From Desulfurellaceae bacterium bin18 (GTDB lineage Bacteria > Desulfobacterota > Binatia > Bin18): a DNA stretch of 64,000 nucleotides. Shown piece by piece: positions 51,308-62,985 of this stretch. Every line of letters starts with the position of its first letter. The first letter of the stretch is position 1. The DNA is taken from the NCBI GenBank assembly GCA_002238415.1, contig MPMI01000022.1:1-64000 (forward strand), written 5' to 3'. The notes under the pieces were generated by a model. The model worked only from the letters and a program-made list of their open reading frames with translations, had not been told where the DNA came from and searched no databases. The position numbers and the translations under genes were made by a program.

Positions 51308-53308
51308 CTATTTTTCCGGGGTCAGATAGGTATAGCTGCCCAGGACGGCTTCGTATTCTCTGAGCAGGGCTTCCTCCACTTCGGCAGGGACGCCGGTTTG
51401 CTCGGCGCCCTCGCGGATGCGAGTGCGGAATGCGGCCAGGAGTTCTTCTCGTTCGTAGCGGAAAATATGGAGAACGTCTTCTACCGTATGACCTGGAATG
51501 ATCTCGGTGATCTGTGCCGTACCGTTCTCATCAATCACCACCGAGACATCGTGAACGTGACCAAAGAGATTGTGGTAGTCACCCATGACATCCTGATACG
51601 CACCCGTAAAAAACACTCCCAGATAATACGGCTCTCCGTTCAAGGCGTGGAGTTCCAGATACTCCTTGATGTCCCGCAGGTCCACAAAATTATCGACCTT
51701 ACCGTCCGAGTCACAGGTGAGATCCGCCAAATAGCCCCGCCGCTCAGGAATCTCATTCAGCCGATGAATCGGCATGATGGGAAAGAGCTGTTCGAGCGCC
51801 CAGGAATCGGGAATGGACTGAAAGACGGAAAAATTACAAATGAATTTATGCGCCAGGCGTTGTTCCAGGTCTTCAAACTCTTCGGGCATATGCTTGACCG
51901 CCTTGGCGAACTTGAGCGCCCGCTCGCACGTGCCCCAGAACAGTTCCTGACCCAGCCCGCGGTCCTCCAGGGAGAGATAGCCGAGGTTGAAGAGTGAAAA
52001 CATCTCTTCGCGCTGCTCCAGGATATCGTGATAATACTCACGGTAGTTCTTGGCGTTCGTCCCGGTATAGATATCGTACATCTCCTGGATGACTTCCGGC
52101 CGGCTCTCATAGTCAGCGACCCGCACCGGGCCGTTTGAGAGCCCGATTTCATCTACGCTATCGAAGACCAGCATGGCATGCGGCGCGGCGATCATCCGCC
52201 CGGTTTCCGTCAGCACGGTAGGCTCTTCGACGCCCTCGTGCTCACACACCTCTTTGATCGAGTAAATAATGTCGTTGGCATACTCCTGGACAGAGTAATT
52301 GACGCTCGACTCCGAAGCCGTGCGGGAGCCGTCATAATCAATGCCCAGCCCGCCGCCCACGTCGAGATAGGTGAGCTGCGGGCAGGACTGGCACAGCTTG
52401 GCATAAGTACGGGCGGCTTCCTTGACCGCGTACTTCACCCGTCTGATCTCCGTGACCTGTGAGCCCATGTGAAAGTGCAGCAGGCTCAGACAGTCGAGCA
52501 TGTCAGCCTCGCGGAGGAAACCCAGGCATTTGAGGAGGTCGGTTGTGGTGAAGCCGAATTTGGACAGATCGCCGCTCGATTTCTCCCACTTGCCGCTGCC
52601 GCGGGCCGCCAGTTTGAGGCGGAGGCCGATCCGCGGACGGATGCCCAGGCGTTGACTGCACGCCAGCAGGGCGTGCAACTCAAATATGCTCTCCACCACA
52701 ATAAAGACCCGCTTGCCGATCCGTGTGCCGATCAGGGCCAGTTTGATATAGCCCTCGTCCTTCACCCCATTGCAGATGATGGGCGAGCGCCGATTGTGGG
52801 TCAGCGCCAGGGCGACGCTCAGTTCGGCTTTACTGCCGACCTCAAGACCGACCTGATACGGGTCTCCAAAACGGAGGACATCCTGCACCACTTCTTTCTT
52901 CTGGTTGACCTTGATGGGATAGGCCGGGATGTAGTCTTTCTGGTAGCCGAATTCTCTGATGGCCGACTGAAAGGCTGCGGCCAGGACATTGAGCTGATGC
53001 TGGATAATCTGGGGGAAGCGCAGCACAACCGGCGTGGCAATCCCCTGGTCTCTGAGTTGGGTAACCAGGTCTTTCAGCGGCGTGCGGGCCGGCTGCGACA
53101 CGGGGAAGGCACATACGACTTCTCCGTTGGTATTCACCCGAAAATACTCACTCCCCCAGTTCCGAATACCATACAGGGCAATAGTCTCTTCCAGCGCCGT
53201 TTGGGCAGACAAGGTTCGGCTATCTACAACCGTAACCTCAGCTCCCCACGCCGGTGTCAGGGCAAGCGGTCCGGCTTCCTTGGGTTCGCTCTTGGTCATA
53301 CGAGTCAT
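51308..53308 (-). CDS. speA: Biosynthetic arginine decarboxylase
   Basis: 666 aa. The PLP lysine is Lys133 (AYPIKVNQ). LLHFHMGSQVTEIR, YLDVGGGLGIDYDG and the large insertion typical of SpeA are present, as is the C-terminal barrel end GAYQDVMGDYHNLFGH. It converts arginine to agmatine, which aguA and aguB turn into putrescine. I chose ATG 53308, with GAGGTG about 10 nt upstream, over a GTG three codons earlier. It is divergent from aguB with a 326-bp region between. Confidence 0.94.
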   Translation of the reverse strand: MTRMTKSEPKEAGPLALTPAWGAEVTVVDSRTLSAQTALEETIALYGIRNWGSEYFRVNTNGEVVCAFPVSQPARTPLKDLVTQLRDQGIATPVVLRFPQIIQHQLNVLAAAFQSAIREFGYQKDYIPAYPIKVNQKKEVVQDVLRFGDPYQVGLEVGSKAELSVALALTHNRRSPIICNGVKDEGYIKLALIGTRIGKRVFIVVESIFELHALLACSQRLGIRPRIGLRLKLAARGSGKWEKSSGDLSKFGFTTTDLLKCLGFLREADMLDCLSLLHFHMGSQVTEIRRVKYAVKEAARTYAKLCQSCPQLTYLDVGGGLGIDYDGSRTASESSVNYSVQEYANDIIYSIKEVCEHEGVEEPTVLTETGRMIAAPHAMLVFDSVDEIGLSNGPVRVADYESRPEVIQEMYDIYTGTNAKNYREYYHDILEQREEMFSLFNLGYLSLEDRGLGQELFWGTCERALKFAKAVKHMPEEFEDLEQRLAHKFICNFSVFQSIPDSWALEQLFPIMPIHRLNEIPERRGYLADLTCDSDGKVDNFVDLRDIKEYLELHALNGEPYYLGVFFTGAYQDVMGDYHNLFGHVHDVSVVIDENGTAQITEIIPGHTVEDVLHIFRYEREELLAAFRTRIREGAEQTGVPAEVEEALLREYEAVLGSYTYLTPEK

Positions 53309-53634
53309 GAAAGACACCCACCTCAGGCAGTCATATAGCTGGTGTGCTGTTGATCTCTCAGCAGATGGAGAGACAACGATTTCTCTGACAGTTGTGTGAT
53401 GGATACAGGTAAACCGGGACTAACGGGTGATACTCGTCGGGGAGATTTCACCCACAGGTGAACCATTACGGAAAAAACAATAAAAACAAAGAGTTCAGCC
53501 AATGTTTGGGATCGCAATCGGTCTCTACTTCCAGCCCGTCCACCTATATAGTGATTTTCACATTTCGTGTCAAAAGCTCAGCCTCGAGGGTGGCATTGAG
53601 CCCGGCACCACCATCCCTTACAATTTCTCTCATC
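53309..53634. other. Divergent intergenic region speA / aguB
   Basis: The 326 bp between the two divergent starts contain no gene. A short inverted repeat CTCTC-AGCAGATG-GAGAG lies near 53356-53373. The right half is AT-rich (AAAAAACAATAAAAACAAAG at about 53473-53492) and probably holds promoters, but no clear hexamer pair was found. Confidence 0.5.
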
Positions 53635-54528
53635 ATGACAGCGCCCCCTGCCTCCGCCCACGATCAGCAGGTCATCCTCGGCCTGATGCAGATGGCGTGC
53701 AGCGACCGGCCGGACGCCAATCTGGACAAGGCGGCGGCGGCTATCCGGGAGGCTGCCCGGCAGGGAGCGCAGATCATCTGCCTCCAGGAATTGTTCGGGT
53801 CACGCTATTTCTGCCAGCGCGAAGACGTTGAGCGGTTCGCGCTGGCCGAGCCGATCCCCGGACCAACCACCGAGCGACTGAGACAACTCGCCGCGGCCCA
53901 TCAGGTCGTCCTGATCGTGCCCGTGTTTGAGAAACGCGCAGAGGGGATTTTTCATAACACCGCGGTGGTGATCGATGCCGATGGAACGCTCCTCGGCCAG
54001 TATCGCAAGATGCATATCCCGGATGATCCGCTCTATTACGAGAAGTTTTATTTTACCCCTGGTGACCTTGGATTTCGGACCTTCCACACCCGTTACGCGC
54101 GGATTGGGGTGCTCATCTGCTGGGACCAGTGGTTTCCCGAGGGGGCACGGCTCACCGCGCTGAGTGGAGCCCAGATCCTGTTTTATCCGAGCGCTATCGG
54201 CGACCATCCGGACGACGGGGCAGAGGAGCATCAGGCCCAACGTGAAGCCTGGCAAATCATGCAGCGCAGCCACGCGATCGCCAACGGGCTGTACGTCGCC
54301 GCGGTCAACCGCGTCGGCCGGGAAGGCGCGCTCAATTTCTGGGGCACGTCCTTTGTCAGCGACCCGTTTGGCCGCATCCTCAAGCAGGCGAGCAACGACA
54401 ACGAGGAAACCCTGATTATTCCGTGCGCGCTCGACCGGCTCAACGCCACGCGCCAGTATTGGCCGTTTTTCCGCGACCGCCGGATTGACGCCTACGCCGA
54501 CCTGACCCGGCGTTTTCTTGACTCCTAG
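53635..54528 (+). CDS. aguB: N-carbamoylputrescine amidase
   Basis: 297 aa nitrilase-superfamily enzyme. The catalytic triad is Glu52 (CLQELFGSRYFCQ), Lys125 (YRKMHIPD) and Cys162 (LICWDQWFPE). IPDDPLYYEKFYFTPGD and NFWGTSFVSDPFG are typical of AguB. It hydrolyses N-carbamoylputrescine to putrescine, CO2 and ammonia. The ATG at 53635 starts the conserved part. aguA follows at once, as in the classical agmatine pathway. Confidence 0.94.
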   Translation: MTAPPASAHDQQVILGLMQMACSDRPDANLDKAAAAIREAARQGAQIICLQELFGSRYFCQREDVERFALAEPIPGPTTERLRQLAAAHQVVLIVPVFEKRAEGIFHNTAVVIDADGTLLGQYRKMHIPDDPLYYEKFYFTPGDLGFRTFHTRYARIGVLICWDQWFPEGARLTALSGAQILFYPSAIGDHPDDGAEEHQAQREAWQIMQRSHAIANGLYVAAVNRVGREGALNFWGTSFVSDPFGRILKQASNDNEETLIIPCALDRLNATRQYWPFFRDRRIDAYADLTRRFLDS

Positions 54529-54571
54529 CTCTGCCGAGTCGGTCGCACCTATCAACGCCGGGTCCGCTCGT

Positions 54572-55648
54572 ATGACTTCTCCCCAGCCCACACCAGCCCA
54601 GCTCAGCTTTCGGATGCCCGCGGAATGGGAACCGCACGCCGCCACCTGGCTGGCCTGGCCGCACAATCGGGACACCTGGCCCGGCATGGACTCGGCCATT
54701 GCCGCGCTGTATGTCCGGATGATCGCCGCCCTGTACCGGGACGAACGAGTACATATTTGCGTGAATGACCCCGAGACCGCGGGACACGTCCGCCACACCC
54801 TTGACACGGCCGGAGTGGACCTGACTCGTATCGGGATATACGAAATTCTGACCAACGATGCCTGGATCCGCGATCACGGGCCGATCTTTCTGACCCGTCG
54901 GCACGGGCAGATCATCGAACTCGGTCTGACAAACTGGACGTTTAACGCCTGGGGGGCCAAATACCCGCCGTGGGACCTGGACAACCGCGTTCCGGAACGC
55001 ATCGCCCAGTGTCTCAGCCTCATCCCGTTTACGCCGGACATCGTGCTTGAAGGCGGATCCATCGATGTCAACGGTCAGGGCATGTTGCTGACCACAGAGT
55101 CCTGCTTACTCAACCCCAATCGCAATCCTGCCCTATCCCGCTCCGATGTTGAGAGCATCCTGAAAGTGTTTCTCGGGGTGCACCATATTGGCTGGCTCGG
55201 CGAGGGGATTGTTGGGGATGATACGGACGGCCATGTGGACGATATTGCCCGGTTCGTCAACCCCACGACTGTGGTATGCGCGGTCGAAGACGATCCAGCC
55301 GACGCGAACTATAAACCGCTTCGGGACAACCTCCATCGGTTGCGATCCATGCGTGACCAGAGCGGGCAGGCCCTGCGTGTGGTTCCGCTCCCCATGCCCG
55401 GTCTGGTGGAGTCTGCGGGCGAACGCCTGCCTGCCAGTTATGCCAATTTCTATATTGCCAATCGCACCGTTCTTGTTCCGACCTATGACCACCCCCAGGA
55501 CCGCACTGCCCAAGCCGTCCTCCAGGAGCTGTTTCCGGGGCGACGCATCAGAGGGATCCCGTGTCGCGAGCTTGTTGTCGGCTTGGGCGCGTTGCACTGC
55601 GTCACCGTGCAGCAGCCAGTGTGTGACCGGAATTATCAACCGGCGTGA
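54572..55648 (+). CDS. aguA: Agmatine deiminase
   Basis: 358 aa from ATG 54572. FRMPAEWEPHAATWLAWPHN at the start, NDAWIRDHGPIFL, LEGGSIDVNGQG, GDDTDGHVDDIARF and the catalytic Cys343 (GLGALHCVTVQQP) mark the peptidyl-arginine-deiminase fold of AguA. It converts agmatine to N-carbamoylputrescine. A TTG at 54518 overlapping aguB is a possible alternative start. It is encoded with aguB, opposite speA. Confidence 0.94.
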   Translation: MTSPQPTPAQLSFRMPAEWEPHAATWLAWPHNRDTWPGMDSAIAALYVRMIAALYRDERVHICVNDPETAGHVRHTLDTAGVDLTRIGIYEILTNDAWIRDHGPIFLTRRHGQIIELGLTNWTFNAWGAKYPPWDLDNRVPERIAQCLSLIPFTPDIVLEGGSIDVNGQGMLLTTESCLLNPNRNPALSRSDVESILKVFLGVHHIGWLGEGIVGDDTDGHVDDIARFVNPTTVVCAVEDDPADANYKPLRDNLHRLRSMRDQSGQALRVVPLPMPGLVESAGERLPASYANFYIANRTVLVPTYDHPQDRTAQAVLQELFPGRRIRGIPCRELVVGLGALHCVTVQQPVCDRNYQPA

Positions 55649-55679
55649 ACATGTACACATCGCGGTTGATCGAGGATAA

Positions 55680-57740
<2,061 letters not shown>

Positions 57741-57812
57741 GCGGCGCCGAGCCGCTAGGCTCTGCTGCTCCTGAATGCTTGGCTGGAGTCCGCCGTGTAT
57801 GAGGAGGAAACT

Positions 57813-58598
57813 ATGGACTTGGTACTCTTGGGCAAACAGGAGCGGGTCGGAACGCTGACGCTCAATCCTCCCGAGAAGCTGAACGCGATGAACCCGACGC
57901 TGTTGGAGGAATTTTCTGAGGCAATCGCCTCGGTTGGCGCGGATGAGGAGATCAAGGTCCTCATCATCCGGGGTGCCGGGCGGGCTTTTTCGGCCGGCTA
58001 TGACTTGGCCGCTGGAGGGGGAGGAAAAACCGTCGATACCGACCGCACCGAGCTGCAAAGAATGATTGAGCGCTGGCTCAGCCTGCGCGAGCTGCCCAAG
58101 CCGGTGATTGCCATGGTCCACGGCTACTGCCTGGCCGGGGCGAGTCAGATCTGCGCCTGCTCTGATGTCATTTTCATGGCCGACAATGCCCGGCTCGGCT
58201 TTCCGTCACTACCCGCCGGAGCGGGCTTTGTGAGTTCGATGTGGAACTGGCTGGTCGGACCGCATCGAACCAAGTATATGGCGTTTTTGCCGGGCAGTCA
58301 GATCAGTGGCAAAGAGGCCGAGGCCATGGGCTTCGCCACCCGGACCTTTCCGGCTGAAACCTTAGAGGCTGAGACCTATCAATACGCTCGGCGGGTGGCC
58401 AAGGTACCGGCGGAAAAGCTGCGACTGGAGAAGCTGGCGATCAATCGCGCCATGGACCTGCAAGGTTTTCGGACCGCCGTCCTGTCAGGCGCGGAATACG
58501 ACGCCATTTTTCACTTCGGCTCGGGTAATGACGAGATTCTACGCGTCAGAAAAGAACGCGGGCTACGCGGTGCAATCCAGTGGTATGAAGAGCAATGA
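57813..58598 (+). CDS. Enoyl-CoA hydratase/isomerase family protein
   Basis: 261 aa from ATG 57813, GAGGAGG upstream. The crotonase oxyanion motif appears in GAGRAFSAGYDLAAG and the second in VHGYCLAGASQICACSD. The usual Glu positions of hydratases are not clearly present (LPAGAGFVSSMW in the active-site loop), so isomerase, hydrolase or other crotonase chemistry is possible. It stands alone between ligA and a repeat. A second crotonase is at 62986. Confidence 0.85.
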   Translation: MDLVLLGKQERVGTLTLNPPEKLNAMNPTLLEEFSEAIASVGADEEIKVLIIRGAGRAFSAGYDLAAGGGGKTVDTDRTELQRMIERWLSLRELPKPVIAMVHGYCLAGASQICACSDVIFMADNARLGFPSLPAGAGFVSSMWNWLVGPHRTKYMAFLPGSQISGKEAEAMGFATRTFPAETLEAETYQYARRVAKVPAEKLRLEKLAINRAMDLQGFRTAVLSGAEYDAIFHFGSGNDEILRVRKERGLRGAIQWYEEQ

Positions 58599-58660
58599 AC
58601 GGGGGCACTTCTCCCGGCCTGATTCGGACGTCGCCCTCGGCCTGCGAGGGTGGTCGCCTT

Positions 58661-58691
58661 TTGTCTGCGGGCTGGAAGCCCGCACTCCCAG
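58661..58691. repeat. Family R repeat, partial copy 2
   Basis: GCGGGCTGGAAGCCCGC (58667-58683) followed by ACTCCCAG, matching the right half of copy 1. The left half is degenerate (CCTGCGAGGGTGGTCGCC). Confidence 0.75.
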
Positions 58692-58702
58692 TGAGACAGC
58701 CC

Positions 58703-59185
58703 CTACACACGACCGCGTAAATCGTGGGTCATGCGGATGGCGGCCTCTCGGCCGCTATAATAGCCGGGCAGATGTTTGATTTGGCGGTAGCCGAGACGGC
58801 GGTAGAACGCCTGGGCGCCGGGATTATTGGCGCGCACCTCTAAATTGACGACCGGGATACCACCGGTACGGGCTACCTGCTCTTGCCACTCAACCAGACG
58901 CTGCCCTATCCCCAACCGGCGGGCAGCAGGCTCGACTGCAAGCAGGTTCAGATGGGCCCGCTCGGCGTAAAACTGCATAATGGCAAAACCGACCAACCTC
59001 CCCGCGTGCCAGGCCGTGAGGACATTGCTGTCACGTCCGCGAATATGCGCGGCCACCCGGCGGGCGGTCCATGTCCACGCCAAGCCGTGCTCGACCAGGT
59101 CACGCGACATAAGCGCGATACGCTGCGCATCGCGCAGCCGCGCGAGTTTCAGTTCAGTGTGGTCTGGTTGTGGAGCAGTCGCCAT
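58703..59185 (-). CDS. GNAT-family N-acetyltransferase
   Basis: 160 aa. The acetyl-CoA-binding segment AVEPAARRLGIGQRLVEW (motif A) and NPGAQAFYRRLGYRQIKHL (motif B) are clear, as in RimI-like proteins. Substrate unknown. The DUF4160/DUF2442 gene ends 6 bp upstream, so they may be cotranscribed. The family R repeat lies just beyond its stop. Confidence 0.87.
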   Translation of the reverse strand: MATAPQPDHTELKLARLRDAQRIALMSRDLVEHGLAWTWTARRVAAHIRGRDSNVLTAWHAGRLVGFAIMQFYAERAHLNLLAVEPAARRLGIGQRLVEWQEQVARTGGIPVVNLEVRANNPGAQAFYRRLGYRQIKHLPGYYSGREAAIRMTHDLRGRV

Positions 59186-59191
59186 ACAGTA

Positions 59192-59551
59192 TTACATCGA
59201 GGTAGAATTGTTCGTTGAAATACGATCTTTCTCTCCGGTCGCTCCCCACTGCCGGGCACGGGCGACAAATTCAGCCTGGTGTAAAGGCCAGTCGTGTAAG
59301 AGCGCAGGGTCGAAATCTGCGCCGTTCGGCCAGACAAGGGTGTGCACTTCTGAGTCTATGCTCACCTGATCGAAGGCGACAGGGTCCTGTAGTGGTCCAT
59401 ACAGTTCGCCGGCGAGGACAGGCTGAAAGTCAATCGTTTGTTCAGTTTCATCGTCAAAGCAAATACGGAGCGTATAAGGAGCCAATCTCTTAAATGATTT
59501 GACCCTGTATATACGGGTAATGATCCCGAAGAACCTACTCAACTCAGGCAT
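59192..59551 (-). CDS. DUF4160-DUF2442 deletion fusion
   Basis: 119 aa. The first 15 residues MPELSRFFGIITRIY match the start of DUF4160 proteins; from residue 16 (RVKSFKRLAPYTLRICFDDE, then LAGELYGPL and HTLVWPNGADFDP) it is a DUF2442 protein. These two families are usually encoded side by side as separate small genes, often regarded as TA-like. Most of DUF4160, including its conserved PPHFH-type segment, is missing, so an in-frame deletion probably joined the two genes. The DUF2442 part looks complete and could function. Confidence 0.75.
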   Translation of the reverse strand: MPELSRFFGIITRIYRVKSFKRLAPYTLRICFDDETEQTIDFQPVLAGELYGPLQDPVAFDQVSIDSEVHTLVWPNGADFDPALLHDWPLHQAEFVARARQWGATGEKDRISTNNSTSM

Positions 59552-59578
59552 GGCAGCATCCTACGCCCTGAGATAAAG

Positions 59579-59783
59579 AAGGCAACTCTCACCAGCCTTT
59601 CTGGGAGTGCGGCCATCTTGGCCGCGTTTCAGTGCGGGCTTCCAGCAGGATAGTCCCCAATCCCTCCTCTTCCCCCCCCTTGCTTACACTCACGGCGTTT
59701 TAAGGCAACTCTCACCAGCGCCGGCTTCTTATACTGGGAGCGCGGCCATCTTGGCCGCGTTGCGGGCTTCCAGCCCGCACTCC
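59579..59783. repeat. Family R repeats, copies 3 and 4, in a local duplication
   Basis: AAGGCAACTCTCACCAGC occurs at 59579-59596 and 59702-59719, each followed by a family R element: CTGGGAG at 59601 with hairpin GCGGCCATCTTGGCCGC (59609-59625), and CTGGGAG at 59734 with hairpins 59742-59758 and 59762-59778. Copy 3 lacks the end of its second hairpin. The 300-bp gap before the ThDP gene holds these repeats and no gene. Confidence 0.85.
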
Positions 59784-59855
59784 TAATTGAAGCCCGTCCC
59801 CCTAGGTGGTATGACACGGACGATCCAATACAGAAAGCGAGCAATAGACATACCC

Positions 59856-61421
59856 ATGGAGACGCAATCAAGCCCACAGTCCCTGACCGGTGCGGAAGTT
59901 GCCATTCAGACCGCGGCCGCGGCCGGCATTGATGTCTGTTTTGCCAATCCGGGTACGACCGAGTTATACCTGGTGCAGGCCCTCGACCGCTGTCCGGGTA
60001 TCAAACCGGTGCTGGCGGTTTTTGAGGGCGTGTGTACCGGCGCGGCCGACGGCTATGCGCGGGTCGCCGGACGTCCGGCCCTGGCCCTGCTCCATTTAGG
60101 CCCGGGGCTGGCCAACGGACAGGCCAATTTGCATAACGCCCGCAAAGCCCACTCGCCCGTGGTGTCCATCGTGGGTGAACATGCCACCTGGCATATTGCC
60201 GCTAACGCCCCGCTGACCGCGGACATTGAAACCCTGGCCCGGCCCATGTCCGAATTTGTCCTGACCGCGAAAAGTCCGGACACGGTCGGCCAGGACATGG
60301 CCGAGGTCATTGCCCGCGCGGCCCAGTTGCCAACCGGCCCGACCACCCTGATTCTGCCGGGCGATATCCAATGGGCAAGCGTCAACACCTCACCCGTCCA
60401 GCCGAAGATTGCCGCGCCCGCGCCGCCGGATGTGGACGAGACCGAACGCGCGGCCCGGGCGCTCCGTGCGGGCCAGACTGCGCTGGTGCTGAGCGGCAGT
60501 GCGCTGCGCACCGCCGGGCTGCAAGCCGCCGACCGGATCGAACAGGCGACCGGCTGCCGGGTGCTGGCACCGACTTTTCCGCCCATTCAGGATCGCGGTA
60601 TCGGCCTGATCTCCCCGGACAAAATCCCCTACGCCCCGGAACCGGCCACGCAACTCCTGGAGCCGTATAAGAATGTCATATTGGCCGGAGCGCACGAACC
60701 GGTCGCGTTTTTTGGCTATCCGAATACCCGCAGCAGTTTGTGCGCGGAGGATGTGCAGCTTATTCAGTTATGTAGTGCCGATATTGATCCGGCGACCGCG
60801 CTCGCCGCGCTCGCCGATGCGCTTGACGCACCCGCCGGACGCACGGCGCCGGCCCTGCCCCGTCCGGAAGTGCCGAGCGGCCCCCTCACGCCGGCCAATA
60901 TGTGTAGAGCCCTGGCTGCGGCCCAGCCCGAGGGCGCGATTGTCATGGATGAGGGTGCAACCGCGGGGTTCGCCTATCATGGCATGGCCGGCGGAGCCCC
61001 GCCGTTTACCTATATGGCGCTGACGGGCGGCTCGATCGGCCAAGGACTGCCGTGTGCGGTGGGAGCGGCGGCCGCGGCCCCGGATCGTCCGACCATCTGC
61101 CTCGAAGGCGACGGCTCTTCGCTGTACACCATTCAGTCCTTGTGGACGATGGCGCGCGAGCAACAGAACCTGACCAGTATCATTTGCAAGAATAGAGCCT
61201 ATTCCATTTTACGCTGGGAGTTGGAACGCGCCAAGATGACACCGGGAGAGGCCAGCCTGGCGCTGACGGCGCTCGATTCTCCTGAGTTCGACTTTGTGAA
61301 ATTAGCCGAGGGCTTTGGTGTGGAAGGCCGAGCGGTGCATACCACGGAGGAACTCAACGAGGCTCTCCAGTCCGCCTTCAAAAACCCAGGACCGCTGCTC
61401 ATCGAGGCCAATCTCGAATAG
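59856..61421 (+). CDS. ThDP-dependent enzyme (acetolactate-synthase-like)
   Basis: 521 aa. The PYR domain has GIDVCFANPGTTELYLVQAL and the activating Glu in AVFEGVCTGAADGYARV. The PP domain has the Mg-ThDP motif LEGDGSSLYTIQSLW ending in KNRAYSIL. It resembles acetolactate synthase/benzoylformate decarboxylase-like proteins that are not part of the ilv operon. No small regulatory subunit gene is adjacent, so a decarboxylase or lyase role is more likely than valine synthesis. The ATG at 59856 begins the conserved part. Confidence 0.87.
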   Translation: METQSSPQSLTGAEVAIQTAAAAGIDVCFANPGTTELYLVQALDRCPGIKPVLAVFEGVCTGAADGYARVAGRPALALLHLGPGLANGQANLHNARKAHSPVVSIVGEHATWHIAANAPLTADIETLARPMSEFVLTAKSPDTVGQDMAEVIARAAQLPTGPTTLILPGDIQWASVNTSPVQPKIAAPAPPDVDETERAARALRAGQTALVLSGSALRTAGLQAADRIEQATGCRVLAPTFPPIQDRGIGLISPDKIPYAPEPATQLLEPYKNVILAGAHEPVAFFGYPNTRSSLCAEDVQLIQLCSADIDPATALAALADALDAPAGRTAPALPRPEVPSGPLTPANMCRALAAAQPEGAIVMDEGATAGFAYHGMAGGAPPFTYMALTGGSIGQGLPCAVGAAAAAPDRPTICLEGDGSSLYTIQSLWTMAREQQNLTSIICKNRAYSILRWELERAKMTPGEASLALTALDSPEFDFVKLAEGFGVEGRAVHTTEELNEALQSAFKNPGPLLIEANLE

Positions 61422-61448
61422 GAGCGTCGCGCTACCCGTTGCACGATC

Positions 61449-62921
61449 ATGAACATTCCGTCCGGGCTGTACCGGCCCTCCCTGGCCCTGCTGACCGACC
61501 TCTACCAGCTCACCATGGCGTATGGTTATTGGAAGTCAGGGCTCGCCGAGCGGGAGTCCGTTTTCAATCTCTTCTTCCGCCACAACCCCTTTGGGGGAAG
61601 CTTCAGCATCGCCTGCGGCCTTGAATACATGGTGGATTTTCTGCGTCACTTTCGGTTCGATGCGGACGACACGGCCTTTCTGACCGAGGTGTGCGGTGCT
61701 GACGGCAAACCTCTGTTCGACCGGGCGTTTCTTGACGCCTTGGAGTCCATGCGGTTCAGTTGTCAGGTCGATGCCATCCCGGAAGGCACGCTGGTTTTTC
61801 CACCCGAGCCTTTGGTCCGCGTCCAAGGACCGCTGATGCAGTGCCAACTCATCGAGACGGCGCTGCTCAACCTGATCAACTTCCAGACGCTGGTCGCGAC
61901 CAAAGCCGCTCGGATCTGCCTGGCGACCGGCGGAGAACCCGTCCTGGAGTTCGGCCTGCGCCGCGCCCAGGGCATCGACGGGGGCCTGACGGCCAGCCGG
62001 GCCGCGTATATCGGCGGCTGTGATGCGACCTCGAACGTGCTGGCCGGCAAGCTGTTCGGGATTCCGGTCAGAGGGACGCACGCGCATAGCTGGGTGATGG
62101 TCTTTGATGACGATCTGGAAGCGTTCCAGACCTATGCCGAGGCCATGCCCAATAACTGCATCTTTCTGGTGGATACCTACAACACTCTGGAAGGGGTACG
62201 GCAGGCCGCCCAGGTAGGGCAATGGCTGCGGGCTCACGGCCATGAAATGATCGGCATCCGGCTCGATTCGGGCAACCTGGCCCAACTCAGCATCGCAGCC
62301 CGGAACATCCTGGACGACGCCGGCTTTCCCGACGCCCGCATTGTCGGCAGCAGTGATCTGGACGAACGCCTGATCACCCAACTCAAGGAGCAGGGTAGCA
62401 CGATTGATGTGTGGGGGGTGGGAACGAAACTCGTGACCGCGTACGATCAGCCCGCCCTGGGCGGGGTGTATAAGCTGACCGCGATCCGCGCTCCGGATGG
62501 CTCGTGGCAGGACAGGATCAAGCTGTCGGAAGAGACGGTGAAAGTGACCAATCCGGATATTCCCCAAGTCCGCCGTTACCACACGCACCAAGGGTTTCTG
62601 TGCGACGTGATGTATGGCAAAGAGGCGGACCTCACAGACGGCTGCACCATGGTCGATGTGAGCGATCCGGCCACACGCCGCAGGGTTTCGGGGGACACGG
62701 CTTTTTCTGACTTATTGGCACCGGTGTTCCGTCAGGGCAGAGCCGTCTACGACAGTCCGTCCCTGACACGCATCCGACAGCGTACCCAGGAGCAGCTCGC
62801 CAAACTCCCCGGCGAGATCACCCGCTTGAACCGGCCCGGACAGTATCCGGTCGGGCTTGAAGAGAGCCTGTACGAGCGCAAGGTCCAACTCATCCGTCAG
62901 GCGGAAGTCCATTCCGCTTGA
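61449..62921 (+). CDS. pncB: Nicotinate phosphoribosyltransferase
   Basis: 490 aa. [19 protein letters not shown] at the N-terminus, [39 protein letters not shown] (containing the His that is phosphorylated in the family) and [13 protein letters not shown] are clear. It makes NaMN from nicotinate and PRPP in NAD salvage. It starts 27 bp after the ThDP gene and may share its transcript. Confidence 0.95.
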   Translation: MNIPSGLYRPSLALLTDLYQLTMAYGYWKSGLAERESVFNLFFRHNPFGGSFSIACGLEYMVDFLRHFRFDADDTAFLTEVCGADGKPLFDRAFLDALESMRFSCQVDAIPEGTLVFPPEPLVRVQGPLMQCQLIETALLNLINFQTLVATKAARICLATGGEPVLEFGLRRAQGIDGGLTASRAAYIGGCDATSNVLAGKLFGIPVRGTHAHSWVMVFDDDLEAFQTYAEAMPNNCIFLVDTYNTLEGVRQAAQVGQWLRAHGHEMIGIRLDSGNLAQLSIAARNILDDAGFPDARIVGSSDLDERLITQLKEQGSTIDVWGVGTKLVTAYDQPALGGVYKLTAIRAPDGSWQDRIKLSEETVKVTNPDIPQVRRYHTHQGFLCDVMYGKEADLTDGCTMVDVSDPATRRRVSGDTAFSDLLAPVFRQGRAVYDSPSLTRIRQRTQEQLAKLPGEITRLNRPGQYPVGLEESLYERKVQLIRQAEVHSA

Positions 62922-62985
62922 CGGAACCTGAGCCTGGTAATTTGCAGCCCTCCATGTCATGTTCTCTTGCAGACAGGAGGGAACT

